64,000 nucleotides of DNA, taken from positions 12,790,251-12,854,250 of the forward strand of contig NC_135554.1 in NCBI RefSeq assembly GCF_964340395.1, in the 5' to 3' direction. A program made the translations under genes and the position numbers. The notes under the pieces were generated by a model. The model was not told the DNA's origin. It was given only the letters and a program-made list of their open reading frames with translations, and did not search any database. Numbering within the stretch: position 1 is the stretch's first letter; each line of letters begins with the position of its first letter. The stretch comes from Glandiceps talaboti. Its lineage: Eukaryota; Hemichordata; Enteropneusta; Spengelidae. Below are positions 47,008-58,333 of the stretch, one piece after another.

Positions 47008-47454
47008 TGTTGGGTGTCGTAGAGTTGAACGGTATAAGTATGGATAGTTCAGACGTTACACTCTAGCACTCACACTCTCAAACTCTCGTACGGGATCGTT
47101 CAGGTCCAAGTCGGGAATTAGTCACGACTGAGAAGATATTTCGGCTTGCCAGAATCACCTAACCGAGAGCTCGTCTCTCTCCTCTCCTCTCCTCTGGATG
47201 TTTTATTCTCATCTTAAGTATACTTCGAATACAATGGAATTTACACAACGACTATATAAATAGCAAGTCACACCCTAAGATCATGCCATCATAAAAGTTA
47301 TTATATACTTTTCTCTAACCAATCATGTGAATTTCAGTTACATCATGTTTGCCCAGCTTCGTCATCGCCAGTCTATTTCTGACCTATGGCCTACAATGCC
47401 GAAAAGTAGAATTTATTCCCATAATTCCGAAATACGATATTTTGGATCGTAACA
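47008..47454 (-). repeat. 3' LTR
   Basis: 447 bp, plus-strand TGTTGGG...CGTAACA, with TG...CA ends and a 4-bp inverted terminus TGTT/AACA. Same length and, by base-by-base reading, same sequence as 58,334-58,780. Confidence 0.97.
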
Positions 47455-47466
47455 CCACCCCCCGTT
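47455..47466 (-). other. Polypurine tract
   Basis: On the minus strand AACGGGGGGTGG directly precedes the 3' LTR, the expected primer site for plus-strand DNA synthesis. Confidence 0.8.
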
Positions 47467-48230
47467 TTCCTAAAGGAGCGACCCGCGACTTGAGAACTGG
47501 AGAAACATGACGAGTGGCATAGCCAAAACTTTCTTGTAAATTTGTTTTTGTGTTTTTCTTTTTATAACAACTAAGTAACACCGTTGCATAGATACAATAT
47601 GTAATCGGTAATCAGGTAAAATCGTCTCAAGGAATGTTAAATACAGAGTATATAAATATATATGAGATAAATGTATGTATACATAGAATAAATTACAATG
47701 TAAACCAATTATGAAATCAAATAAGCGATTAAAATAGCATAGTAACCTTGATATATATCTTGAATAAACATGAAAGTAAACATAGCACTTGAAGTAGTAT
47801 AATATAAATATTGATTATGGAATACAGTAATTGATAGTAATTGACAGTAGTGATCAGTCCTGTAAATATATGAAAAAAATATCAAGAGAATAAAATGTCA
47901 CGAACAAAAAAATCCGAAAAGACGACAGCATAAGTCGTAAAACATGATAAAACTCCAAATGTTCGTCTCAAAACATGCATTCAATACCCGTAAAATAAAA
48001 GTAAATACACAATCAAATGAAAATAATTGTAAATCATATATGCAACGGATTGTTCTACAAAAGTACAGTAAGTTATAGCATTCCTGCAATTAGAATGCAA
48101 GTCAAGTCCGTAGTCAAAATCGTAGTCAATATTCAAAATGAAATCCAAAATTCAATGTCAGCGAAGCAAGACCTAAAATAATGACCATGAGGGAGTATCG
48201 TCTTCAGGGGAGGCCGCAACACTAGCAACA
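47467..48230 (-). other. Retrotransposon 3' untranslated region
   Basis: AT-rich, no ORF of note, between the env-like stop and the polypurine tract. Confidence 0.6.
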
Positions 48231-49277
48231 CTAGCAGGGCGAATAAGGGGGCGTGTCTGAATGAACATCGGCTACCACCACGCTGCTACTTGTATTCATA
48301 GCAAGCAAACTATCTTCGCAGAGCGGCTCTATAATAATTTCGCGCATATCTAAACAATCGCTATCAGCCTGTGTACCAAAGTCAGTTTGACACGCCTTAG
48401 AATTAGTCAAGAACAAAAGTTTTGCGTCTATAGTTACTTTAACTGGACAAAAACATTTCTTCCAAAATCTAAAACATTTAAAGCTACACTTATAACACAA
48501 TACGACAATAAGTCCCAGTCCAACTACCGCAATAGCATTAAGTAGGATATCGCTGGTTCCGCCGCTAACAACAGTGCCGGCTTCTGTCGTCAACACGGAG
48601 CCAACTGAATCCCACGGTATATTTTGTGCACGTATAGGACTGGCACTCAGAATCGCAAGAGTTATAGAAAGCTGTCTAACCCTAAAAAATAAGTATATCA
48701 CAGCTGAAATGGTTATAACGTTGAAGATGACACCTACATATCCTGGTATATCGAACCAATCAAACCAAGAATCACCCTTAACTAAGGTACTATCCACATA
48801 ATTACTAAATTCATCCATGGGAGTTAAGTACATATCGGAATGGTTTCTCAATACCTGTGAAACCCTATTCAATTCCAATTTTAATCTATTATCCCTGAAC
48901 AAAGACTTATTCCAACTTTCTGTGAACAACTTAACTTGAGGTAGTTGCATAGTTAGAGTGTCATTGAAAGTATAGTCAAACAGTGACGTGTCAAATTCCT
49001 TGTTATACAACGTAGATAAAACAGGAACATTCAAAATATGTTCATAAGTAATCGTCTTATTAGGCTGGCAATTAGCATCTAATGACTCAAAATAATAATA
49101 AGTGGACATTAAAACGCATCCACAAGGAATATGCAATATGCAAAACTTACATTTAGCCACCTGTTGAATCCCTTTGTCACATGAAAGAAACCAACGTACA
49201 GTATCCCCCTGAATAAGAACCCGGGAATTTTGTAACATTAGAGCTTGGGTCGAAACAAACATAAATCCCTTAAACAA
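48231..49277 (-). CDS. Env-like membrane protein ORF of the retrotransposon
   Basis: This encodes 348 residues in the third-ORF position, 37 bp after integrase. Visible features are a Cys cluster near the N-terminus (CDKG, CKFC, CGC), at least four N-glycosylation sequons (NKT, NDT, NKS, NHS), two hydrophobic helices (about residues 181-205, starting after DWFDIPG, and about 250-270, starting LLNAIAVV) and a Cys-rich then acidic cytoplasmic-type tail ending PPYSPC. There is no clear signal peptide, and the N-terminus looks shorter than a full envelope, so it may be truncated or need a spliced leader. Env-like ORFs of this plan accompany several invertebrate Gypsy lineages; membrane fusion function is not shown. 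Confidence 0.65.
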   Translation of the reverse strand: MFKGFMFVSTQALMLQNSRVLIQGDTVRWFLSCDKGIQQVAKCKFCILHIPCGCVLMSTYYYFESLDANCQPNKTITYEHILNVPVLSTLYNKEFDTSLFDYTFNDTLTMQLPQVKLFTESWNKSLFRDNRLKLELNRVSQVLRNHSDMYLTPMDEFSNYVDSTLVKGDSWFDWFDIPGYVGVIFNVITISAVIYLFFRVRQLSITLAILSASPIRAQNIPWDSVGSVLTTEAGTVVSGGTSDILLNAIAVVGLGLIVVLCYKCSFKCFRFWKKCFCPVKVTIDAKLLFLTNSKACQTDFGTQADSDCLDMREIIIEPLCEDSLLAMNTSSSVVVADVHSDTPPYSPC

Positions 49278-49314
49278 ACCATAAAAAACGAAAGATTTTG
49301 AAGCCGCTAAGCTA

Positions 49315-50289
49315 TTAAGTAGGTCGTTGTTTACCTGTAATTACAACCGGATTATCGCGTAAAGATGTAATCGCTTCATCGTTCAAATAAGATTCCGGTA
49401 TCCATGAATTGTCTGAACTTTGATACCCCTCCCATTTCACTAAATACTCCAAAATACCGTTTTTGTGCCGTCCGCGTAAAATCTTATCAATGCGATAATA
49501 TGTATCGTCCCCTGCAGGTTCGTTTTCTCCTGCTAAACTATCACTGTCATAATCAATAGGTACTCGTGAAGACGGCTTATTTCGCCTACGTCGATATCTA
49601 TATCGATTATCGTTCGAGTGCCGAATCGAAGCGCTTACAGAAGCCGACTCGCTACTTTGACTTTCTGCGCTCACAGAAGACGAGTCGCTATTTCGACTTT
49701 CTGTGCTCTCGGATTCTGTTGATGGTGACGTGGGCGCCTGCGAACGGCGAGGGGGAACGAAACCACCCGAATTTTGTGGTGATTCCGTGTCCGTGTCTGT
49801 GTCTGTGTCACCGAGATCGACATCCGGGGTACTACCTTCTAAGGACGTAGATCGGAGCGAACCCTTCTTTAGTCTGTTATGGTGTACTAATTTAGGATAT
49901 AACTTTCCTGAATGAACGTAACGCAATCGATAATTGAGTGGCGGTATGAAATCAGCAATTCGATATGGACCCCTATAATATTTGTGAAACTTTCTAGCTC
50001 TCCCTGGTTTCACTGCTGGGTTATATAAATAAACTATATCCCCTATTGTGAATTCGTGTTGTACAGCTCTCTTGTCATAGTGCTCTTTCATTTTTTCCTG
50101 TGCGACTTTAATGTTGTCCATTGCCATCTTTATTGCAATATTTCGTTTTGATGCTAATTCCTTCAGATGAAAATTGATACTTGCCGATTTGCTAACCGCG
50201 GGAAGCAAAGTAACGTCTAGCGGTAGGCGTGGCTCCATTCCAAACAGAACCGAAAATGGCGAAACACCTGTAGAATGATGTGGCGCTAC
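49315..50289 (-). pseudogene. Integrase C-terminal region, Ser/Asp-rich linker and chromodomain
   Basis: This is continuous in frame with the upstream pol ORF after a TAG at 50,290-50,292. It starts VAPHHSTGVSPF, then a basic helical segment, the GPY/F-like module (KYYRGPYRIADF, LYPKLVHHNRLK), a long low-complexity linker of DTDT and Ser/Glu repeats, an RYRRRRNK basic patch, and a terminal chromodomain (YYRIDKILRGR, YLVKWEGYQSSDNSWIPE). Chromodomains of chromoviral integrases bind modified histones and bias target choice. Translation from the first internal ATG (50,238) would give only the C-terminal part. Confidence 0.85.
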
Positions 50290-52553
50290 CTAGCTATACG
50301 CGAACAAAACTGCCGCTAAGTATGAGTCCCAGTCATCTCCCCGGTCGGCAACAAACATGGAAAGCATTCCAAGTAACGTCGAATTAAACTTTTCGACGAT
50401 ACCCTGGGTTTGAGGCCTATATGCCGTTCCAAAACGCTTTGAAACATCAAAAAAACGACAAAATTCGCGCATTATTTGCGAATTGAAACAGGGCCCCTGG
50501 TCTGATAAGATGACATTCGGAAAACCGTAATTCGTGAATATGTGCTCGAATAAGATGTTAGCAACTGTAATTGCCGTCATATTCTTAGTAGGAAACGCCC
50601 ATGCAAATTTCGATAAGTATTCCGTAATAACAAGAACATAGCTATTCCCTGATTTAGTAACATGAAAAGGCCCACAGAAATCAATAGCTATCCTATCAAA
50701 TAATCCTGTAACCGGAATCGGCAATAAAGGAGCGCGTATTCTATGCCCCGGCTTACGCATTTGGCAATGTACACAACTATTAACGTATTTATGAACGTCT
50801 TTAATAAGTGTATCCCAAAAGTAACGTTGTCTGATGACACCCAGCGTTTTTAGAACGCCTAGATGTCCACCTGTAACATCATCATGCAATCTCCGCAAAA
50901 TCAAAAGTCGTAAATCCTTAGGTACAACAAGCTGGCGCCGTATGTCTTTATCAGATTTATTGCTATTAGGCGTCCAGAAATGATACAGAACTCTGTCAAT
51001 AATCACGTAATTGGCACTTATGCTTGCTATGCGTTTAGCATGTCTATCATCAGTCGGTAAGTCACCCGATTCAAGAAAGTCAATCAGCGGTCTTAGATGA
51101 TTGTCGTTTCTTTGCCTATCAGCTATTACACCTGTTCTTCTGTTATCATTCATGTCATTAATACCTATTAGTTCGTCATCGGAATCTAAAGTCAAACAAG
51201 TCATGTCGTCAACGCTATTTTCATTGCTAATAGTAAACAAGGTTGGTATGTCAGCTACAGGGTCATTGTCAACACTTTGCGTATTAACATCGTCACCTTT
51301 ATTACTACTGGATTCCTGCACTATCTTATCAGTAGAAGGTACCTGGACACCTTGTGTATTTGAGGCCGCTGGAGCCGTTTCAACAGAAGTTACATCAGAA
51401 TTATGAATTCCGTCATCATAAACCCTACGTGATAATGAATCTGCATGGGGAATTTTGCAGCCCGATCTGTGCACGATGTCAAAATCGAAACCCTGAATTC
51501 TGAGTACCCATCGCGCTAAACGCCCCGAAGGTTCCGTAGTCTTAATCAAATAGGGAAGGTTAGCATGATCTGTAATAACCGTAAAATGAACAGAATGCAA
51601 ATATTGCTCACACTGCGAAAGAGCGTGAATCAAAGCTAGAAATTCCCTTTCCGTAACTGTATAATTCTGTTGTGGTTTCGACAGCGACCTGCCACCATAG
51701 CATATAGGTTTTTCCACACCCTCCTGAATTTGAGCTAACACATAACCTACACTAAAACTACTCGCGTCCGTATATAGAATAAATTCCTCATTAAACCGTG
51801 GATGCGCTAGTACAGGAGGTGAGATTAACGCCGTCTTTAGTGTATCAAATGCTATTTCACAATCACGTGACCAAACAAAGTCGACGCCTTTCCTTAACAG
51901 ACCATGCAATGGATGCGCAATCTTAGCAAAATCCTTAATAAACTTTCTATAGAAATTAGCCAAACCCAGAAATGACTTTAATTCTGTAACCGATTTTGGT
52001 GTGGGGAAATTCTTGACAGCTTCCAATTTAGAAGGATCTGCCATGACCCCGTGTTCGTTGACCCGGTGACCTAGAAATTTGACCTCGCGCCTACCAAAAA
52101 CGCACTTCCGTGGTCCTAACTTTAAATTGGCTGCGCGTAAACGTGTAAGAACTTCATCAATATGAATTAAATGATCTTCAAATGTTGCTGAGAATGCTAA
52201 AATATCGTCCATGTAGGCGCAGCATGAGTCGTTTAGCAAATTTATTAGAACGAACTGTATTGTGTTTTGAAAACTTGCCGAACTATTCATCATTCCCATA
52301 GGTAACACCTTGAAAGCAAACTTACCGTAATGAGAGACAAAGGAAGTCTTATGTACATCGTCAGGATGTATAGCTATTTGCCAAAATCCCGAACTAAGGT
52401 CTAGGGTCGAAAAATACTTTGGACATTTACTCCCAATGATATCTAAAGTATCTTTTATCCCAGGAAGAGGGAAAGCAATGGGTTCTGTAATAGAATTTAT
52501 CATCCTATAATCTATAACCATACGAAATTCACCATTTGGTTTACGTACTAATA
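50290..52553 (-). pseudogene. Pol: reverse transcriptase, RNase H and integrase core
   Basis: In order: RT from VRKPNGEFRMVIDYR, LDLSSGFWQI, the catalytic CAYMDDILAF and KFLGH; RNase H with LYTDAS, TEREFLALIHAL and TDHANL; an acidic linker; integrase with the H-H-C-C knuckle (HDDVTGGHLG, CVHCQ) and DDE triad residues in AIDFCGPF, ILSDQGPCF and IVEKFNS. The frame is open across the whole stretch and ends at an in-frame TAG (50,290-50,292) one codon before VAPHHSTG. At its 5' side RT block 1 is cut by a nested element at 52,554, so no complete RT can be made from this copy. Confidence 0.93.
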
Positions 52554-55500
52554 GTGGGTTTTCACCTAAGCGTAGACGAACGATATATGCAGACGGCAAA
52601 CTATTGATATGCAAATACGAACGTAAGCATGAATAGATGCCACGTATAAATCGACTAAAACCTCATTAATCTATTGACAATATTTAACGTCTTCAGCTCG
52701 AGTGGGTGAAAGAGAATGTTTCCTTTGTCAAGTAACTTGCATTTCATTATCACAAGCTTACAGATTTGTCAATACATTTCTTGTACACCTGTTTGATGAA
52801 TTAAAAGAACATGGCGATTGGTTGATGGGCTTGGAATTGCAAGCTTGAGACGAGAACGTATTGATTTTGCATGATTTGAACCATCTGTTCACTTTCCTTC
52901 TGATTCTTTTTAAATATAGAATTCATGTAATATGTTAGAATTAGTTATCAAAGTAATTCGAACACGTGCTCCAGGGAATTGTCGTGAAAAAATGGCCGGG
53001 TGCGGACGTGTTATCCGGGTTCCTGTGACACGTACCGAACGTCCGATTTTGGAAGCTATGGGTCAGTATGCTAACAATTATCAATTGGTAGCAGATCATG
53101 TCCGTGCAAATTTACGCATTCTTTCTCGAGATGTGCAGGACATTTACATTATTCGTTCTGCTACTGTAGTAAGACGTAGAATAAGGGATGTTGTCCAACG
53201 TCATCAGAAAAGTAATTGTTCGCACAAATAGGAAACGACCAGAATTTATGACAGGGTGGACTCGGAATATTGTGATCATGTTGAACACGTTATGATTATT
53301 GATACCTTGATAGCCAGTTATAAAGGAAGTATAGTGAGTTTCGTAATGGTGTTGGTCGGCAATAACACAACAACCCGATAGTCGAATACATACGTCATGA
53401 CTACAATATTTGTTAAAGTTTCACAGATTTTTGCAACACTTTTGGAGTAGAGATCGGTTATTTGTCCCCGGCTTCTTCGCCTCATCGGCTTCGTGCATTC
53501 ACAAAACAAGTTACTTGATTGTGCAGACAGGAAAAACATAGAAACAAAAATGTGATATCCTTATGCAAATAAAATGCAACGTATAAATCGACGAAACTCA
53601 TTTTCTTTTGACGATATTTAACGTCGACGAAAGTGGACGTATGCAAATTTTAGAACGAAAACACATTTTGGAACGAAAGTCGACGAAAACCTATTGTTAT
53701 ACAAATACAGAGCGACGTATAAATCGACATGGCCAACGAAAAGCTCATTAATCTATTGACAATATTTAACGTGGACGAAAGTGGACGTATGCAAATTTTA
53801 GAACGAAAACACATTTTGGAACGAAAGTCGACGAAAACCTATTGTTATGCAAAACAGAGCGACGTATAAATCACATGGCCAACGAAAAGCTCATTAATCT
53901 ATTGACAATATTTAACGTGGACGAAAGTGGACGTATGCAAATTTTAGAACGAAAACACATTTTAGAACGAAAGTCGACGAAAACTTATTGTTATGCAAAT
54001 ACAGAGCGACGTATAAATCACATGGCCAACGAAAAGCTCATTAATCTATTGACAATATTTAACGTGGACGAAAGTGGACGTATGCAAATTTTAGAACGAA
54101 AACACATTTTAGAACGAAAGTCGACGAAAACTTATTGTTATGCAAATACAGAGCGACGTATAAATCGACATGGCCAACGAAAAGCTCATTAATCTATTGA
54201 CAATATTTAACGTGGACGAAAGTGGACGTATGCAAATTTTAGAACGAAAACACATTTTAGAACGAAAGTCGACGAAAACTTATTGTTATGCAAATACAGT
54301 GCAACAAATAAATCGAAATGACCAACGAAAAGGTCAACGAAAGTGGACGTACGGAAATTATCATGGCAAAGAGCAAGTACAAATAACGGTAAAGGAAGGT
54401 TGCGTAACTGTGCTGCTCGACAACCTAGAGAGGGGGGGGGGGGTGATTCCAAGCTTGTCGAATTCTTTATAACTTTGTTATATTAAAGGCTTACTACTTA
54501 TCCTCTCCAGTTTAACCTGCGGCAAAAAATAAAGGTTATCGTAAAAATATCCTGTCCAATCCGCTGACACAAAACATCAATACTAGTAGTACTCTCGTTT
54601 AAAACAGTTTTTAAAGGCTTCCTTTGAAAGTAGTCAGGGTAGATAACTGATAGATGCAAGTCTAAATGAGCAAATATTTCAACATTTTAAGTTAAGGGGT
54701 AGTAATTTCTAATTATTAAAACAGTACAATTACAGAAGTTAGAGAAGTCTCCAGCGTATATAGTAAAATACAGATAATTTGGAAAATTAAGTTAGAAACG
54801 AATGCGACGTTTTGACCAGAACCATGATTTCATTTTTAGAATATGGGTCAAAATGTCGCATTTGTTTCAAAATTAGCTTTTCAAAATAGCTGTATTGTAC
54901 TGTCCTATTGATTCTCGGAAGAATTAACAATACGTTTTCTATTCTAATTATTGTTTTTTGCTTGGCTATTTCATAATTGTAAATGCACCGGTGTGTATTG
55001 GGCAGTTCTACCAATATATAGCTCTTGTCTTATACAAGCCAAATAGAAATAATTTTCGGTAAATTTCACCCAAGACATTTCAACTCTTTTGTTTTGATAC
55101 ACTGCATAGTTTCTTTTCCGTTAAAGGTGGTTGAACTGGTTGAAATTGACACTTCAATATTTCAACGGACATCTCATAACATTAATTTGCATACCAACTT
55201 GTAAAACGTCAGCTAATGATGTCACAATGATATCAGGTTGAGAGTTTTCTAAAATTATGATAATACCGTAGTCATTGACTGAGAAGTTTATTCACCTGTG
55301 TTTTAGACTGGGGCAAACATTTTGTAATTATATGTTATCGCAAAGCATGCGTTCTTACGAGAAAGTTGTGAGAAGACACGCTTGGCCAAAATTATCAAAC
55401 ACGCTGGATATTCAGCTCACGGCCACGAATGACCAAAATCTCATCAAAATATGCCCGCACATGAGAGGAATTGGAATGTGGAAATTGTCACCAGTGAAAA

Positions 55501-56439
55501 TTTACTCAGCTGTTCAAGTTGTTCCAGTGTGCCCCTGGCTAAATTAGTGCTTCTAAAGGTGAACATCAACTAAGTAATTCATTGACAATAGTTGGTGTCT
55601 TCGACGAAAGTCGACTTATGGAAATTAACATGACAAAGAGTAAGTACAAATAATGGCACGATATGGTTGCGTAACTGTGCTGCTCGACTACGTTATGGGG
55701 AGATCACCAGAGCTTGTTGAATTCCAAGTACATGTATAACTATGTTTTACTACTTTTAATCTCGCGATTCACCTCTGACAAATAAAGATTGCCACAAAAA
55801 TGTCTTGTCAATTTCATGGAATTAAAACAGAACATAAGTAGCACCATTACCGTTCTCCTGTTTCACTTTGAAAGCAACCAGGCAAGACAAGCTACGAACG
55901 CATGCCTAATTCCTTGAATATTTCGACCTTTTATTTTTCATTGTTCGTACTTTCTAATTATTAGTTCAGTAAAATATTAGATCTTAAAGAGAAGTCTCTA
56001 AACGCCCTTCCCAATCAACACATTTTTACTCTTTGTCTAGATACAGTGCAAAGTTTGTCTTACGTTAAGAATGATTTAACCTGATACTTCAATATTTCAA
56101 TGGACATCTCATTATAATTTGCATGCCAGCGTCTTACAACGTTAGCCAATGACGCTACAATGTTCTCCTCAAGTTGAGAGAACACTTGTTTCTAAAACCG
56201 CCGGCTGCTGCTGCAGTGTCTGAGCAATACCACAATTTTTGATTGGTGGAATCTAAAGATTTGCATATAGAATTACAGATGGTTTCAATGACGTTAAATA
56301 TTGACAAAAGACTAATGAGTCTGTATTGTTGTTTAGGTCGTGTTCGTTCAGGTTAACGTCCGCATTTGCATATGAATATCTCATTAACGAGGAGATCGTA
56401 GTTTACCGTCGGTATAAGTGCTTAGGTGAAAACCCACTA
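52552..56439. mobile_element. Nested TIR element inserted in reverse transcriptase
   Basis: 3.9 kb interrupts RT between SPVLL and VRKPNG. Both ends start GTGGGTTTTCACCTAAGC in inverted orientation, then continue with weaker inverted similarity (GACGG.AAACTA and a TCATTA.TCT..TGACAATATTTAACGT block near 52,664 and 56,285-56,310), so the TIRs are long and degenerate. The target duplication is TA or TAA; the junction bases do not decide. No transposase is recognised, making it non-autonomous. An open frame at 52,932-53,231 (99 residues, from MLELVIKVIRT) has no known motif. Internal duplicates also link 54,330-55,260 with 55,590-56,210. Confidence 0.8.
53575..54330. repeat. Tandem 146-148-bp repeats within the nested element
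   Basis: Four nearly identical units start at the ATG positions 53,729, 53,875, 54,022 and 54,170, with a diverged unit before and a truncated one after. Each holds CTCATTAATCTATTGACAAT and GAACGAAAACACATTTT, and each starts a reading frame MANEKLINLLTIFNVDESGR that stays open through a 147-bp unit. Units 2 and 3 are fused in one frame. The core also occurs once in each terminal region of the element. Confidence 0.92.
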
Positions 56440-57169
56440 GTAAAACCGGAGAACTGTAAGGAGAAGCAGAGGGAACTACCAAACCCTGGTCTAACAACTT
56501 ATCAATTTGTCGTTTAATTTCCTCACGCTTATCTGGAGAAGCTTTATATGGAGGGCGAGATACGGTCTTACTACCTGGTTTTAAATTGATTCTATGCTTA
56601 ATTATATCACAATATCCCAAGGTGTTAGTGTCATCAACGAACGCATCCTTATTTTTCCATAATACCTGTTGTAACTGCAATACCTGATCTGAGGTTAAAG
56701 TAGAATCTTCAAAATCAAATGCCTTTAAAAACTCTTGTTTACTTAACCTATTAGGACGTACAACTGGCCCGTTGCGACTAACATTAGTATCAAAAGTATG
56801 GATATCAGTACCATCTGGCAAAATTCTGAAATTACCTAAACGGGTACCCCTCCTCAATTTTACAGGCGTATCCTTACAATTCACTAGTCTAACCGGAACG
56901 CGCCCATTCTGCACAGCACCTAAAACTCTCGCAGTAGCAATACCAATGTGAGCAAGCGACATTATGTTTGTAGTATGACCTACTATACCGTTAGGGTAAT
57001 TCCCACGAACACGCGCCGATATAACACACTCTGAACGAGCAGGTATAGAATATGTCTTAGACGCGCGTATAAGGGACGAAGGACGTAAAGTAACTTTGCT
57101 AGATACTCCGTTGCGAGATTTCTCATCTGACTGCTTATACAATTTTCGTCTCGCAACGTTTACCCGTTT
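56438..57169 (-). pseudogene. Pol N-terminal part: linker and start of reverse transcriptase, no protease motif
   Basis: Read in the -1 frame relative to gag from the slippery site. After about 25 residues (KQSDEKSRNGVSSKVTL) comes a linker typical of the segment after retropepsin (SIPARSECVISARVRGNYPNG), then DDTNTLGYCDIIKHRI, the KREEIKRQIDKLLDQGLVVPS block and SPYSSPVLL, where RT is interrupted. No D-T/S-G-A/S motif of the aspartic protease occurs between the gag zinc knuckles and this linker, so the protease core seems to have been lost. Confidence 0.85.
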
Positions 57170-57172
57170 TTT
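57109..57172 (-). promoter_or_regulatory. -1 ribosomal frameshift signal between gag and pol
   Basis: On the minus strand: slippery heptamer A AAA AAC (57,172-57,166) in the gag frame, 7-nt spacer GGGTAAA containing the gag stop TAA (57,162-57,160), then a perfect 10-bp stem CGTTGCGAGA (57,158-57,149) with TCTCGCAACG (57,118-57,109) around a 30-nt loop. The -1 frame opens directly into pol. All three parts match the canonical retroviral arrangement. Confidence 0.88.
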
Positions 57173-58305
57173 GGAAAAGCATATCGTGCACCATTTCTAT
57201 CACAAAATCTGGCCACATGGCCTATCTCCCCGCAATTGTAACACCCACGATCAGGATTTGCATAACAATTAGGACTTGAATGCCCTGGCTTATTACAAAA
57301 TTTACAAATCTGCTTAGCCGTATTAACTTGTCGACCGCCATAACGTGGAGTTACTACTGGCGGTCTATTTACGTTAGAATAATTATAGCTCTGGCCTACC
57401 CGTGACCGTGGTCCAGCGTTTGCGTAGGGTTCTTGTCGTATTTGAACAGGCGTTGCTGGTACAGGGAGGGGCGTCACCGCCGCTGCTGATAGCTTCTCAT
57501 GTAGAACTTCGTTCTGTTTTAGCAAAGAGTCGAAGGCTTGTTGTAAAACCTCTGTAGACGTGTCGGAAGTACGACCAGTTTCCAGTGCTTTGACATCATC
57601 GTCGAACCGTTCTACCACTTCTGCTGTTCGGGCGAAAGCCACGGCCTCCTGGAAATTGACCGGATCTCTGTTGATTACCGTACTACGTATAGACGGTATT
57701 AACCCCTGTAAAAATAAACTAAAAAGCTCGTTATCATTTCTGTTATAACGATAGCACATATCCCTTAAACGTGAGGCATATTTTTCGATTGTTTCTTTGT
57801 CCATTTGCTTAATTGTTCTTAGCTCTTGATCTATACGCCACTGTGGTGCTCTGTTCTGGAATCGTCCGATGAAAGCTGCACGCATGTTCTCCCAGTTGTT
57901 CGCCAGGTCGTCAGGCAAGGACGTGTACCATCTCTCTGCTTCACCAGACATAAGCAGACTAAAAATATTCAGACGTTGAATATTGTCAAACTGCTTAAGG
58001 ACGACATATGCATCAAATTTACGCAACCATCTGGTTGGTATTTCATCTTCCTTCCCATAAAATTGAGGTGGTATGATATCGTTACCCACCGTCAAATTCT
58101 GCATTCTGTTGACAATGCGTTGTAGCTCTTGGTGAGCCAGCCGTGCGTCTTGCCGCTGGCCTTGGTTGACCTCTGCTCCATTGTTTTCTGGCTGTGGAGC
58201 TTCTTGCTGGATATTCGGGTCTGCTTCTGCCATTACTGTAGGTGGCCGTTGACAAGGATGTAAATGTCGTTTTCTTCTCAGTCTTCTACCAGAACGTAAT
58301 AACAT
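57160..58305 (-). CDS. Gag polyprotein of the retrotransposon
   Basis: 381 residues, intact. The N-terminus is basic (RSGRRLRRKRH), followed by a Gln/Asn/Glu-rich stretch. The retrotransposon Gag capsid-like core spans about residues 75-240 (PPQFYGKEDEIPTRWLRKFD, GEAERWYTSL, AFIGRFQNR, IEKYASRLRDMCYRYN, FLQGLIPSIR). Then come a Pro-rich linker and two CCHC zinc knuckles (CKFCNKPGHSSPNC and CYNCGEIGHVARFC). It would assemble the particle and package RNA. The start ATG lies 28 bp inside the LTR boundary. Stop at 57,160, one codon after the frameshift site. Confidence 0.93.
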   Translation of the reverse strand: MLLRSGRRLRRKRHLHPCQRPPTVMAEADPNIQQEAPQPENNGAEVNQGQRQDARLAHQELQRIVNRMQNLTVGNDIIPPQFYGKEDEIPTRWLRKFDAYVVLKQFDNIQRLNIFSLLMSGEAERWYTSLPDDLANNWENMRAAFIGRFQNRAPQWRIDQELRTIKQMDKETIEKYASRLRDMCYRYNRNDNELFSLFLQGLIPSIRSTVINRDPVNFQEAVAFARTAEVVERFDDDVKALETGRTSDTSTEVLQQAFDSLLKQNEVLHEKLSAAAVTPLPVPATPVQIRQEPYANAGPRSRVGQSYNYSNVNRPPVVTPRYGGRQVNTAKQICKFCNKPGHSSPNCYANPDRGCYNCGEIGHVARFCDRNGARYAFPKNG

Positions 58306-58313
58306 TAAGTGGA

Positions 58314-58332
58314 CCAGTCGGATTTTCCACCA
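58314..58332 (-). other. Primer binding site candidate
   Basis: One base inside the 5' LTR the minus strand reads TGGTGGAAAATCCGACTGG. Starting with TGG is the signature of complementarity to a tRNA CCA end. The tRNA species was not identified. Confidence 0.65.
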
Positions 58333-58333
58333 G

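Noticed and set aside
51101-51406. Plus-strand ORF inside pol
   Set aside because: Antisense shadow of the RNase H-integrase linker.
50290-52614. Taking the pol ORF start at 52,614 as a genuine start codon
   Set aside because: The first 20 or so residues come from the nested TIR element; the RT proper starts at 52,553 in a frame continuous with the segment beyond the insertion.
52932-53231. 99-residue ORF in the nested element, considered as a transposase
   Set aside because: Too short, no DDE-like or helix-turn-helix pattern that I could defend.
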